Source of the DNA: Macrolepiota albuminosa
Lineage: Eukaryota > Basidiomycota > Agaricomycetes > Agaricales > Agaricaceae
Assembly (NCBI GenBank): GCA_027475525.1
Contig: JAMWFC010000088.1
Coordinates: 508,757-572,756, forward strand
Reading direction: 5' to 3'
Length of the DNA: 64,000 nucleotides
Part shown: piece by piece, positions 45,261 to 57,900 of the stretch
How positions within the stretch are numbered: position 1 is the stretch's first letter
How the letters are laid out: each line of letters opens with the position of its first letter
The notes under the pieces: model-generated
Database searches by the model: none
The model's input: the letters and a program-made list of their open reading frames with translations, nothing else
Told to the model about the DNA's origin: nothing
Program-made: the position numbers and the translations under genes

Positions 45261-47517
45261 TTAGGTTGTGTAATAAAATCCTGGTTGACCTTCCAAGGGG
45301 CCCATTTTGCCTTCACGAGCCAGCTTGTTCCTCCGTATGAACGTGAATGTGGTCACACCAAGTAAGACGAGCAAGAAGAACTGGCAGCCCATCACAGCCC
45401 AAATCCCGTTGAGGTACCTGTGCAAAGGCATAAAGTTAGTACAGTTTTCACGGTTGTTGAGTTCGAATGACGTGCCTCGGGTAGTCTTTCTGGCGGAATC
45501 TGTAATAGGCCATATTGATCAATGAGTTCAATGATCGAATTGTGAAAGCTTACACAGTCGTGGCAAATACACCTGCAATGCCCGCAAATGCAATGATAAT
45601 CGCAGTTGAAACGGACCGCTGTTCAAAACGATCAACATGAGGTCTTCTCGTAGAGAAGAACAAGAATATACCTTGCTGTGGGTTACCACGTTGTTGGCAC
45701 TCTGTTTCGAAGGGTAAGTGCATTTGTCGCAGTATTAGAATTCGATCTTACATATGATAGAATACCAGGAACAGAGGCGCAGGATCCGATGGTAATTAAA
45801 CAGAGCCCTATCCGAAAATCAGATATTCCTCCAACTTCCCATGTAATAAGGGAACATACCGAAGTAGCGAACTCCATTACCCGTCGTATAGGCTGCCAAG
45901 ATTAGCCCAATGATGGTGATAATGGTCTGGACGGCGATGAGGAGGGCTCTTTGCAGGAGTTTGTCGGAAATCCAGGCAAATACGAAGCAGAAGAAGGCCT
46001 GTCCATTGAGGTTAGATCCGTACAGATAGCAGGTGTAAAGTGGCGTACAGCGAGGACACCAGGCGGGGCCGACAGGAGTAGAGATTCCCGCACGCTGTAT
46101 CCCATGGTAGAAAGGATGATAGGGATAAAGTACCCTTGAACGCTTTCAATTATCGATAGAATATTACAGAACAGACACGCACCTGTGACGTAGGTAGGAA
46201 CTGTCGCACACATCAACATGAGAGCTAAAGAAGCCCTTAAGGATCCCGTGAATGTGACATAGGTTAGAAACGTACCAAATGTCCAGATCTTCCAGTCGCG
46301 CAGGTGAAGGAAAAGCTTCTGCCTGGTCATCTTGTCTGGCATAGAGTCACCTCGATCTCTCTCAACGCGATCAAGCATCAGCTACCATGATATCAGAATC
46401 AAAAGGAAGTACATGTACAAAATGAAACTGAACCTTTGTCTGTTCCGAAGACAAGAAACGGTTCTTGTCGGGGAAATTTGGGAAGACAACGTAACATAAA
46501 AAGCCAACGACGATTGTAACAGCGCCTTCAATGGTCTATGAGAGTGTCATTATAGTTCAGCACAACTGAATGAGTAAACGCACAAAGATCCATTGCCAAC
46601 CGTTGAGCCCACCGCGAGGGGCAATCAAGGTTAATGCATAACCTGTATTCTGTTGAGATTTGATAATTACGATTGATTGGTCTACCTACCAATGATTGGA
46701 CCGAACCCTCCGATAAGGATCGAGAAGAGATAGAAGCCGGCGACTCGTTTTTGCACCTCATTCCTCATGTACCTGTATCATTCGGATAAGCCAATTGTGA
46801 AGTGCAGGGAGCAATGAAGATAAAAACCGTACCATGTTGAGGTAACGAACACTAGGGCAGGTAAGAGGCCGGCCTGAATGTGAATGATCAATCCTTATTC
46901 CCCTATCATCTCAGGTGACTTACCTCGAAGAAACCAAGGAAGACGCGACAAAGAACAAGGTAGCCCCACTGGGGGACGAAGCCCATTCCCAGTTGTGCCG
47001 CGCCCCATCCAACAACGCAGATCGAGAGCCATATGCGAGGACCAATCTTTTGCACAATGAGGTTACTCGGTAGCTGGCTGTGAACGAGTCATCAGCAGAT
47101 AGGTCGGCAGAGATGACAATAACCACATACGCAAGAACATAGGGTATGAAGTAAACACAAGATGCAATGCTGTACCGGTCGCCAACGGTGAGATTCTAAG
47201 GGTTCATTAATGAAGACATAATTTGTCTAATTTAAAAATGGATAATACCAGATCTTTACCCATTCCGGCGACGCGGGCAACGCCGAGATTTATTCTGTCT
47301 AGTACGGAGACGGCATAGAGTAGACCAAAGAGGGGAAGGATGTGAAGGTCGACCCGTCGACTATGGCGTCGTTGTCAGTGCATGTAAATCACAAAGGAAG
47401 ATGACACGCGTACACTGTCCTCTTCTCGAATCCAGGAGGATACTCCTCTATGATGTCCTTCTCGACATCCTTGACGTGGTTCTCAGAAAGCTCGGAATGG
47501 TTAGAAGATGGGGCCAT
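45261..47517 (-). CDS. MFS transporter, ACS family, copy 2
   Basis: A multi-exon paralogue of the transporter at 19806-22064, read on the minus strand. It starts MAPSSNHSELSENHVKDVEK (ATG 47515-47517) and ends GKMGPLEGQPGFYYTT-stop (45261-45263). Matching pieces in the same order include LGVARVAGMGKDL, GAAQLGMGFVP, GYLVLCRVFLGFFE, AGLLPALVF, GLNGWQWIF, DRVERDRGDSMPDKMTRQKL and ICLITIGSCASVPGILSYV. Introns occur at equivalent places, which points to gene duplication and not retroposition. The two genes converge from 23 kb apart. Substrate is unknown; the family carries vitamins, allantoate, and similar organic anions. Confidence 0.85.
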
Positions 47518-47544
47518 GGCGAATTGTCTCGCGACAACTTCATA

Positions 47545-47730
47545 CCTTTATAACATTCAGAATACTACTGAAAAATTCAGGAGAAGCTAATTTCAAGGCA
47601 TGCATCGCCAAATGGAGTTTAAGGCCAGGGGCACTCCTGTCACAGGGTTCAGCCGAGCCCTTTGTTATGCGACGTGGTGTGGGGTAATGTGGGGTGCGGA
47701 CTCAGGGGTGCATCACGAGACCTGAGACTT
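47545..47730 (-). promoter_or_regulatory. promoter region of MFS gene 2
   Basis: On the minus strand TATAAA lies at 47547-47552, 30 bp before the ATG. Upstream come CTTCTCCTGAATT, a CCCCACATTACCCCACA block (about 47674-47695) and a CGTGATGCACCCCTGAGTCCGCA block (shortened here to CGTGATGCACCCCTG, about 47697-47725). These match the blocks upstream of MFS gene 1. Confidence 0.6.
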
Positions 47731-49640
47731 CGTGTGGGGTAAAGGTTAACGAATTTGAAATCAATCCCGAAGCAGATATCGGGCACGTTTAATAATTTTC
47801 TCTTTGAATACGGATCCGGGCGCCAGTTGGGTGGCCCTAGCGCTCAGGAGTCTTCCTTGCGACTTGGCAGAAAAGAGAATATGAATTTCCACGTATGTCG
47901 CCTAAACAAACAGCAGTAAGGAACCCAGTACAACTGTGGGACATCGTATAGCTAGCAAAACGTGTCTCTATGGTCACAAACCCGTCAGAAAATTAGCGCG
48001 AAACAGAATTCCAAGGCAAGCGTACAATGATGATTCTACATGTCAATCAATTGCGGTTACGAAAAACATAAAAACATTTTCCTTGATGGGTGGTCGATGG
48101 GGACTAGATTGTAATCGCGGAGACGGAACGGAAGGCACAGACAGGGTTGACGACGGCTAGCTATGGATAGGAGTCGCCAACCACATGTGAAGTGATGGGA
48201 TTCCACATGTGATGTTCTCGTCCATGACCGGCAACCTTTGTAGCCGGGTCCCGACTGCTACTTTATTTGTCATTCGGTTTCCCACATGACAAGTCCGCCT
48301 CCAACCTAGAACACCTTTGGACGTCGCCTGGCCGTCCCTTTGCCACACGGCCTTTATTCGTCAGGGTATGCCGCTCAAAATTTTTGTATCCTGTTGTTGT
48401 CGTTCTTGCTTTCAATCTTATGCACTTTTATTACCTACTTTAGTACCTGGGAGTTGATTGGTGCGATCTTTTTACTCTAAGATCGTTTAGTTACGTCCTG
48501 CATGATCAGAATTTTTCATCATTCATAACACACCAGGCCAATTCAACAATGAATCGGCGCGACAGTTATCAACCCATGAAAATTGCTCAGCGCTCGTATT
48601 GAACTGTGTGTGCGTTCGGAAAATTTACACGTGCAAGTTACATTTAGATTGTTAGAAGCTACTTTGTAGAAAAAGAGCGGTTTCCGAAGGCGCGTTGGAT
48701 AACTCTGTACTGTCATTAGAAACCACAAGCAATTTCCCGATACCTTTACATCTAGCCAAGCTCAATTTGGAGCTTAGTTTTAAACTGTCCGCCAATGTGA
48801 ACAGTTATCTAGTTTCTTCCAGGCGACGTAAGATTCTCTCGACTCACGTAACCATCAACACACAAGGTCTTTTAGAAGAACAGCGAACCCCGAATACACT
48901 GATTGTACCAGAGAGGAAAAATCGATCTATTCCAAAACGGAGCGGGAGGAAATCTCAATCGAAGACGGTGGTTGAGCAGGCAGGTCAGGTACTATCTCTG
49001 GACTGTAGGAACAACAGACACCATCAAGCTCAAGATGTGGTTGAGCAGTTATTCTTCCGATTCCAAAAAATGTTCCCAACAGAGAAGAGAGTAATTCTCT
49101 TTTCATGGCGACACGCCGAGTTTTCATCGTGTATGCCTTCCTTAACCACTCTGTTTCGATGATGAGGAAGTGTGAATGAGGAAGTTGTGAAAAATGCGCT
49201 CCCAATCATGCTTGTGATCTATGCCGTTCCTGCGATTAGATATACAGTCGTATATCAAAAAGATACAAGCCCTCCAGAAAACTGCTGATCGCCGCCACAA
49301 AAACTACTTGGTAAGAAAAGCGCCTTCGATAGGCGTACCTAGCGGGGCTCATCAGTTCATTGACACACAAGAGTGGTGCGTGATTTGTATAGCTTACCAA
49401 TGCCATGCCTATGTCGAGAGGAATGAGAGATAAGAAACTCACGGGACGACTGAGAACTTGCCGCAAAGGCTGAGAATGATGAGCTGTATGGAATCAAGTA
49501 AGACAAGAGAATTAAACGTATGAAAAGGGCAAATAGAAAATAAAGCGTTCATTCACTTAGTACAATACAAAATATTCGTTCAACTTGGGATTCATGGCGT
49601 CGAGCTGAAGATAAAACTGAGGAAAATAGAAATCCAGTCG
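47731..49640. other. intergenic DNA, no clear gene
   Basis: A plus-strand frame at 48695-49162 (155 aa) has no family features and I do not call it a gene. The minus-strand frame at 49236-49466 may belong with the transporter remnant just upstream of it, but the link is weak. Confidence 0.35.
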
Positions 49641-49649
49641 AAAAAAAAG

Positions 49650-50040
49650 AGCAGCAGCCGGTTTTTGGACATCAAGGCCAGTGAATTACGGCCAAGGACA
49701 GATCCAAAAGCAGACGCAATGTGCTCCATCCATATTAAATGTTTGAGAACGTTCCTGTTGGCCTGCATTAGAGCTTTCGTAGTCGGCACCCGAGTCCTCA
49801 ACAAGGAACATGTGATCAATATTAACAGTCTCTACACCAGCGCTGGCGCGAACGGAGTTTTCAAACCCTAGCTTTCCGGTTAAGAATGATGGGAGGGATG
49901 ATTGCTCCAATGGAAGCTCCAAAGGCCACAATAGCAAGCGCCCGCTTCGTCTTAGATACTGTGAAACGGCGACACTAAGGACATATCCACCACCCTTAGC
50001 CGACTTGCACAAGAAAGGCATCAAGGACTGGCATAATCGT
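49650..50040 (-). pseudogene. remnant of a monocarboxylate-type MFS transporter
   Basis: On the minus strand two frames alternate. One gives YVLSVAVSQYLRRSGR and the other gives ALAIVAFGASIGAIIPPIILNRK followed by FENSVRASAG (shortened). These correspond to the segment around the middle of fungal monocarboxylate permease-like proteins, where a SLAVVSxYFxxRRALA stretch leads into GSSIGGxxxPIMLN. The frame break and the missing remainder of the protein indicate a decayed copy. Confidence 0.4.
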
Positions 50041-50771
50041 TCTCATAAATCTTAAAGCTCTCCATTGTGAGGTTCACCTCCTGATGGAGTAGGCGGAGCG
50101 ACACTATATAGCCTCCCAGACGTCTCGGTTGGTTGGGAATCGAACCCGCGAGTGATTGGGAGTATTTACAACGAAAAACAGATTCCAACAAGAAGTCAAG
50201 CGAGTTGCATCCTCCGGAAGAAGGTGTCTTAATGTCAATATATCTGAGTGGGTCCTCGGCATCTATAGAAGGAGAGCATCATTCATTCATCATAAGAATC
50301 TCTTCCGAAGTACGAGATTATTCTCAGGTTTTAGGTTGGTTAAGGTGAGACCCTGGAGGGAAATTGCCGGACTATGTTTAACTGAAGAATAGCCAAATGA
50401 ATAGAGAAAATTACAAGAAGGAAGGAAATCGTCAGTTGGATTAAGTTGAAAGGCTTGTTATTTATCCATATTTGTGGAATGATGCCGACCAAGTCCGGTT
50501 TGCCAATCACCATCAGTATGTACGCATCAGTAGGCAGTCTGGAAGGCCGGACTTGCAATTCTGCCTGTTTTAATCTCTCTCTATTTACGATCATTTCTCA
50601 CATTTTTGAAGGGTCGTCATGCGTACACATGGAGCGAACTTGATTTCATCAGAATTCACGGCCTTGCCAAACTTGGGTCTTGAATTGCGGCTGTAGGGTA
50701 TATAATTGCCTGCCCTTTCTTATCGGATGTAAGGAACATTTTCGTGACCTTTCAATACCATTGATTCAATA
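50041..50771. other. intergenic DNA, promoter side of the monooxygenase gene
   Basis: No gene is supportable. A TATA-like TATATAA (about 50699-50705) lies about 70 bp before the ATG at 50772. Confidence 0.4.
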
Positions 50772-52633
50772 ATGGCATCATCCCCGCGATTCCGTGTAGC
50801 AATCAGGTATGTGGCAGGTCCTGTTGGATCGTTCGTTAAGCCGACACATCCATATGTAATAAGTGGCGGTGGCATCGGGGGGCTGGCGCTCGCTGCCTTC
50901 ATCTGTTTCCATTCCAATGACATCGCTGTGGATATTTATGAGACTAAGGATGAGATATCATCTATTGGTGCGGGGATCGCTATTTGGAAACGAACGTGGC
51001 AGACTTTGCAAGATATTGGGTTGGAGGAAGAAGTTAAAAAACGAAACCTTTCCTTGCCAAAAGATGGAGAGGGTATGATCACATTCTTTTGCATACGGAG
51101 ACTGCTTAATTTTCCAATTCAGTCAACGGCCCCATCTTCCGGAAGGCAGACCAGCCTACGACAGGGATCGATTTTCACAACCATATGATGCCTTGTACGT
51201 ATGACTTGACGGACTTTGTGGATCGTTCATACTCAACCACCATTTCAGATGGCCCTTTGACCGTTCCGCGCCCAATGCTTCTTGACATGCTGAAGTCGCG
51301 ACTTTCCGACCTCTGCACAATTCATACGTCGTCACATGTCGCAAGCTATAAGGAAACGTCAGATGGGCGTGTTACTATTGAACTGAAAGATGGCACTACT
51401 CGTACAGCTGACATTCTCGTTGGCTGTGATGGCGTCCACTCTGCCACGAGGGCTACTCTATTCCGGAAAGAAGCTCAAACTCACCCTTCTGAAGGATACG
51501 AAAAGTTTTGCGAACCAACGTGGAGGTGAGGAGCGCAAGTTCTTCGCATTCATTTCAATCTGATCTTTACTAGTGGGACCCTTGTTTACCGAGGCATGGT
51601 GGACCGCAGCAAGCTGCGCGAGAAGAATTCACAAAGTTGTGCATTAGATAATCCCAGGATTGTAAGTCGTATACTCAAAACATTGGACCATTCGTTTGAC
51701 GTTTGTTTTCAACTCCTGCTCCCTAGTGGTGCGGAAAAACAAAGGTACGCAAGACTAGAAATTGATGCACTCAAGACTTTCTTGATCGAGACTTCAGCAC
51801 GTCGTGACCCATCCATTTGGCGATATCGTGAATCTGGTCTGCTTCTACAACAAGGAGAATGGTTTTGGAACGCCTTTCACCGATGAATGGGTAGCCAATG
51901 TTCCCAAAGAAGAAGTTATCGAGTGCTATCAAAACTGGGAGCCAGACTTAGTTGAGGCAGTATCTGTGAGCATAATTGCTGATAGAGTATTCATAAGTAT
52001 ATTAACTTTGCTCACCACAGATGATTCAAACACCGAGCCGTTGGGCGATTCACATAGTTGAACCTCTTCCGATTTTCGTTTCTGGGCTTGTTGGTCTACT
52101 TGGTGATGCGGTTAGTCATTCTCAGTAAGCCCTGACTTGGTAAAATATGAAAATGTACTTCTTTGTAGGCACATGCTATGATGCCCCACCAGGGCGTCGG
52201 AGGTGGGCAGGCTATTGAGGTAAGGTTCCTCCTCTTCGGCAGGAAAGTTTGAAACTCACAAAACCGACTCTAGGATGCCCATATCCTCGGCCGCCTTCTG
52301 GCTCACGAGAAGACTAACCGTTCAAACCTCTCAAAAGTCCTCGAGATTTATCAGAAGGTCCGTTTACCACAGGCACAGGCCGCTGCACAGCGCTCTTGGT
52401 CAAATGGTAAAATAAAAACTTGATTACTTGATAATTGCAATCCATTGACGCTGTTGATTTCTGAAGGCCTACTCTATGATTTCATACATCCTGATTTCAA
52501 TGTCTCAAGTGATGCAGATGCAGCTGATTTGAAACCGATAGGTGAAGCGGTCGGCAAAACTTTTTCCTGGCTTGGAAAGGGAGGCTGTGATGATGATTGG
52601 AAGGATGCCGAGCGTCTGATGACTGTAGTTTGA
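50772..52633 (+). CDS. FAD-dependent monooxygenase (salicylate hydroxylase-like)
   Basis: A multi-exon flavoprotein hydroxylase of the aromatic-ring (PHBH) class, expected to use NAD(P)H and O2. Exon 1 (50772-50806) joins across an intron with donor GTATGT to form VAISGGGIGGLALA, the FAD-binding GxGxxG. Next come VDIYETKDEISSIGAGIAIW, the second FAD/NADPH motif ILVGCDGVHSATR, GTLVYRGMVDRSKL, WCGKNKHVVTHPFGD (across two introns), and GDAAHAMMPHQGVGGGQAIEDA, the motif that contacts the flavin ribityl/phosphate. The end is DAERLMTVV-stop. All motifs are intact. The substrate is unknown. The gene lies 3.3 kb beyond MFS copy 2. Confidence 0.85.
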
Positions 52634-53870
52634 ATCTAGCGGGTAAAGTGAACTTGCAAATTTTGGCAACTGCGTGTAGGTAATTGAGCAAACGAAGTCT
52701 TTGACCCACATGCTCTAGATGGCTACCGTTCGCGATGGTCTCCTTTGGATCGGCAGCTCCGTCGACTGACGAGCAAATTTAGCAACTTTGGCCAGGCTGG
52801 CTCCAGCTTGGCTTGGCTCAGACCATGGGTTTTAGCAGTCAAGATGTAATTTTTTTAAAAAAGAAACTACATTAAAAGATAAATAAGTCACTTGACATAA
52901 TTGCATACAACTTAGGCCAGACAGAATACACCAGATTCCTCCTAAATCTGTTATATTGAAGTCATTAGCTAAAAAGACATAACTTTACAAAGGTCTTTCC
53001 CTGAAACGGTCATATTATTGATGTAGACGAACGATCAAGATTATTTTGCCTCTGAACAAATGTAAAGACAATCATTAGATTGGAGTCTATTTGAATCCCA
53101 GTTTGATGAGCACGCTATGAAGGGATTGTTTCCATTTCCTGCCTGTTTCAGCTTTGCGACCTCCAGAAATTTTTTTTCCCTATCCCCTCTGGCTCTCGCA
53201 TGTAGATATATCGATCCCATCAAGAGCATGAGCAGCCGGGCCGGTCGACGAGAACGTCACGTGTGGAACCTCTATCCAAACCTTTCTCGTTGGTTTTTTA
53301 CTTTGTACTTATCCTTATAGTCATGTCGTCTGCACTTTATGGAAGAGAAAAGACAGAGATAGTCACTATATCACCAAGATTGTCGAAAGCCAGCCAACCT
53401 ACGCCCCAATTCCATTCTTAATCCTTGTCTCCATAACTAACCCCCAGCACTTGTTCTGCTTTGTTCTCACCTGTGTCTCCTATGCCACGGCATCGTCGTG
53501 TGCGTGCTTGAATGTCGAAGAGGACAGGGTCTTGCTTTCGGTCTTTGCTTCTACTCCTGTTTTTAGGATGAGTACTCCGCATCGGTGCGCACTTCTTTGC
53601 TGCCGTTAACGTGCTCCTCTGTCTCAGTAGTCAACTTTCCTCTTGGTTCACAGTGAACCGACCAACCCATGCCCATTCCCTGTCTACTCATCCTCCTCCT
53701 TCTGATCCTCATCCAACATGATCCTCATCTCATCATATCCATAGTCTCATTCTCCTTCCCTCACGCTAAACCATGATGCTGTTGGCTCATACTCGCGCCT
53801 ACACCCACGCACCACTGGCATGGTGTACATGCACCGTGTCCCGGACCGCTTCAAAACGCATGGGCATGCA
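52634..53870. other. intergenic DNA
   Basis: No gene is supportable. The stretch shows short frames only. Confidence 0.45.
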
Positions 53871-53882
53871 AGCTAGAAGCTT

Positions 53883-54560
53883 GTGAAGGCCAAGGCTGAG
53901 GTCGTGCTTACGCTATTAGCAGAGGGAAAGGAGGGCGCGATGACAGTTGCGGACAGGAGAGCTGTGTTATCCGAAATAGAGGCGCTGGAAGTGGAGTGCA
54001 TGAGGATAGGAGCATCTCATGCCCTATGCCCAAGTTCAGACTCTGCACGGCAATGGCTGCGGGCTTGTCACGAGGAGCTCTAGCCCTCGAGGAAGAAGGT
54101 TGGACAAGGGCATTGGCAGGCTCCACATGGAAGGATTTCCAACGGTCTCCGATGGTGTTTGGTATTTGATATCTGGAGGTTGTGGTTTGGCGGAGGCGGG
54201 GTCGATTGTGGGCGTGATGGAGGAGGAGGTGCAGACGTAGAGGGCGCAAGCACTAAAGATGATGAATTCTCCTTTGTCGCCACAGCCATCGATGGCGTTC
54301 AAACGAGAGCGGTCGGTGTGACTTGTCTATTCGAGCTGACGTCGAGGCGGATATCGAGGCCTACGAAGACAAAGAAACCAGTGACGCGATCGATGAGGAT
54401 GCACTACCAGTGCAAAGTAAGTAAATATCGGTCTCGTAATTGCCCTCAATCCAACGCCCCCAGAAAATGCTTCAAGGGCTCCCTTCCCTTCATTTCTCCC
54501 GCGACTGTTTGAAGCAGACATCAAATCGGGCAAAGGTGCTACAGTAGGTGAGTTCAATCA
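53883..54560 (+). CDS. possible small gene or gene remnant, unknown
   Basis: The sequence codes in patches: MKAKAEVVLTLLAEGKEG with RRAVLSEIEALEVECMRIG, then in another frame LALEEEGWTRALAGSTWKDF, then SIRADVEADIEAYEDKETSD followed by a GTAAGT donor (about 54417) and a downstream AG. The protein-like texture, acidic and helical, suggests real coding sequence with introns or past frameshifts. I recognise no family and cannot assemble a full frame. It lies about 400 bp upstream of the NLR-like gene. Confidence 0.3.
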
Positions 54561-54957
54561 ACAAAAGAACAAAGGAATTTAATTCGAGCAGAAACAGAAT
54601 CTACGCTTCCTGCCATTAATAGACCATGTGATTGTCCAGTGATACGACGATTGTCTTGTTTAAACTGCCGTCGTTGGCCAAATGATTCCAAAAGACTCGA
54701 TCCCAAAACACTTTATCGTTCCACAGGCAATGTCTAAAAAAGCTTGTCTAGGTCTTGTGTGCACTTACAGCAGTACAGGCATATGGCGGAAGAGGACGTT
54801 TGTTCATTATTGTACATAGGCCTACCTCTATTTCAGAATTACGTTGGTTGCTTTTTCAAGCAAAGGCCCAAGCGTGAGAACAGCTATCTGTCACAAGTCA
54901 ATCCCGAGAAAGCGTATCCTTTCTCTCCCTTGTTCAAGTTCTATGATTGACGCCCCA

Positions 54958-57900
54958 ATGCAGAATATCAACACCAACCAGAAACAACGCGGATTGAGGA
55001 TGTTATCTTTGGGTATGCTGCTTTCACTACGAATCGCTACTACTAAACGTCATCGGAATGGTCATGTAGATGACGGTGGTGTACGTGGACTCTCTGAGCT
55101 TATTATTCTCCGAGAAATCATGTTTCGCCTCATGCACCTGGAGAATGCTCAATCTCCGCCTAAGCCTTGTGATTATTTTGATATTATTGGTGGAGCTGGA
55201 ACAGGAGGGTATGTAACAAGGCATAATTACAACGTTGAATATTCAATGATATTCTAATCAGAGTAATTGCGTTGATGCTTGGCCGACTCCGTATGCCTAT
55301 TGACCTGGCCATTGAGAAGTATGTCGTGTTCAGCCAGACGGTCTACTCTGATGTCAAGAAATGGAGCCTTCGTGGTGAGAAGTTCAAGGCAACTGTCTTT
55401 GAGTCCGGCATGAGAGGCATCTTGCGATCTGCTGGGTTTCCAGAGGATGTCTTGATGCAAGAGGATAACCCTCTCTGCAGATGGTACTTCAGTCTTTTCT
55501 ATTTCTGCTTCTTAGCTGACACTGTAACCTGTTCATAGTTTTGTGGTGGCTCTTCCTTCTGCAAATATGACACCTCGGATCTTTAGAACATATGAGGTAA
55601 CTGCTACTCCAGGTTATGACTGTACAGTGGTTCAGGCTGCTCGTGCCACCACTGCCACTCCTGATTTCTTCAAATATGTGTCTATTATGTCTGGTGGGGT
55701 TTATGAGACCTTTGTAGGTGCAGGTTTGGGTTACAGCAATCCAACCAACCTGCTTTTAAAAGAGGCTCACTTGGTATTTGGTCTTTCTCAACCAGTTGCA
55801 TGTTTTGTCAGTATTGGAGCAGGGCATCCTGGTCATGTTTCTTGGTTGCCCACCAATGTTTTCGGCAACAAATTGACAGGACTTCTGCATCAGATAGCTA
55901 TTGATTGTGAAGAGCTAGCTGAGAGCTTTGTAGAGCAGTCTATGCAAATTCCTGGGCTGTTCTACAGACTTAATGTTGAACAAGGGCTTCAGAAGATGGC
56001 TTTGGATGATTGGAATAGGCAGGGAGAAATTAAAGCACATACTCTGTCCTACTTGCAGAGGGCCAAAGTTAAACAGGAATTGAATGGTTTGACAGACACT
56101 TTATATAGTTGTCTTCAAAAAACTACTCTTGGGATTCTTAGTAAGTTACTCAACTTGATTGACTGTATTGTTGCTGAGATTGATTAGGAGGTGGAACTAT
56201 GTCTACAAGCCTTTTCAATCAGGAAACACCTCATGTTCTTGCATCAGCTCTTCATCTTATCATCCCTGCTCCATCTCCAATATTTACTGGCAGAACAGAC
56301 ATTTTGTTGCATCTTGAAAAGTGTTTTAATCCTCATCAATCTTCATTAAAAATGCAAGTACAGCAGCATTGTGTGCTGCATGGCTTGGGTGGGGCTGGAA
56401 AGACACAAATTGCATTGAAATTTTGCCATCAATCTGGAACCAGGTATGAGGCAGCTGTATTTTTTTGCAAGCTACAGGTTAATTTGATTAACTAGATTTT
56501 CTTTCATATATATGATAAATGCTAGCTCTAAAGCATCAATTGAGCAGTCTTTGACTTTAGTTGCTCAGAGTGCTAATGTAATTGATGCAACACCTACTGC
56601 TGCACTTGAATGGCTCTGTCTACAAAAAAAAGAATGGTTGCTGCTTTTTGACAGTGCTGATGATCCTGATGTGGATTTACAAGAATTCTTTCCAAAATGC
56701 ACTCATGGAAATATTATCATAACAAGCAGAAATGAAGCATCTAAAATCTGTGCACCTAAAAACCATTATAAAATTGGAGAATTAACTATTGAAGACTCAT
56801 TGGAAGCTTTTTATAAAGCTAGTCAAAGAGATGAAACTGAGCAAGCAGCTGCAAATGAGCTTGTTCAAGAATTAGGATGTTTGGCATTAGCTGTTGTTCA
56901 AGCAGGAAGTTATCTTTTGTACAATCAGCACATTGAAGTGAAGCAGTACCTTGAAAAATATAAACAAAATAAAGTGAAATATCTGAGATTAGTAACAAAG
57001 CAGAAAATTGATAGCTATCAACTTCCTGTTTTTGCCACATGGGATCTGAACTATCAGAAGCTGAATGAAAGAGCGAAAGCACTTCTCATGTTATGTAGTG
57101 TGTTACACAACTCTAAGATACCTGTGTCAATTCTTGAAAGAGCTCAAAAAAAACTTTTAAATATTTCTGATGTAGATATCCAAGAATTACAGAACTTTCT
57201 TGGAAAGTTTCTAACAGATAAAAAGGACTGGAATGATGATTTAGTTGATGAAGCAGTTGATATGCTCAGATCATATTCTTTAGTGGAGATAAGAGAAAAA
57301 GGAGATATACTGTTAGAAATTCACTCACTTGTTCATAGTTGGGCCTTTACATCATTAGGAAAGGAAGAGCAGAAACAAGCCAAGAAATGTGCACAACAGC
57401 TGTTTTATTGTGTAGGAGATGAATCATTGGAATACAAAAATGCAGCTCAATGGGTGCTTCATGTACAAGCATTAGTCAAGTCTCTAAATTATGAATGTGA
57501 CAATTTCAAACTGGCAAAGATGTTGAGCAAAATTTTGTCATGTGCATACTTTTGGAATGATGCAGAACAACTTCAAAAACGTGTGCTTAGAGACTGTAAA
57601 GAAATGCTGGGAAGTAGCCATTTTGACACTATTCAAGCTATGTCCAACCTTGCTGTAATGCTTTGGCAAGGTGGCAAATTGAAGGAAGCTGAGAATATTG
57701 AACAGGAATTGCTTAAAAATAGGCAAGAAGCTCTTGGCAGCAGTCATCCAGATACTATTCAAGTCATGTTTAACCTTGCTGTAACATTAAGTCATAGTGG
57801 AAAGCTACAAGAGGCAGAGAACTTACAGCAAAAAGTGCTTGAGGCTAGAAGAGAAACTTTTGGAAATAGCCATCCAGATACTATTGATGCTATGTTCAAT

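Noticed and set aside
48695..49162. 155-aa frame as a gene
   Set aside because: No recognised motif, no splice context, and low-complexity composition.
50125..50170. tRNA-like T-arm (AATCGAACCC) on the minus strand
   Set aside because: The T-stem does not pair over five bases and I find no matching acceptor stem or anticodon arm.
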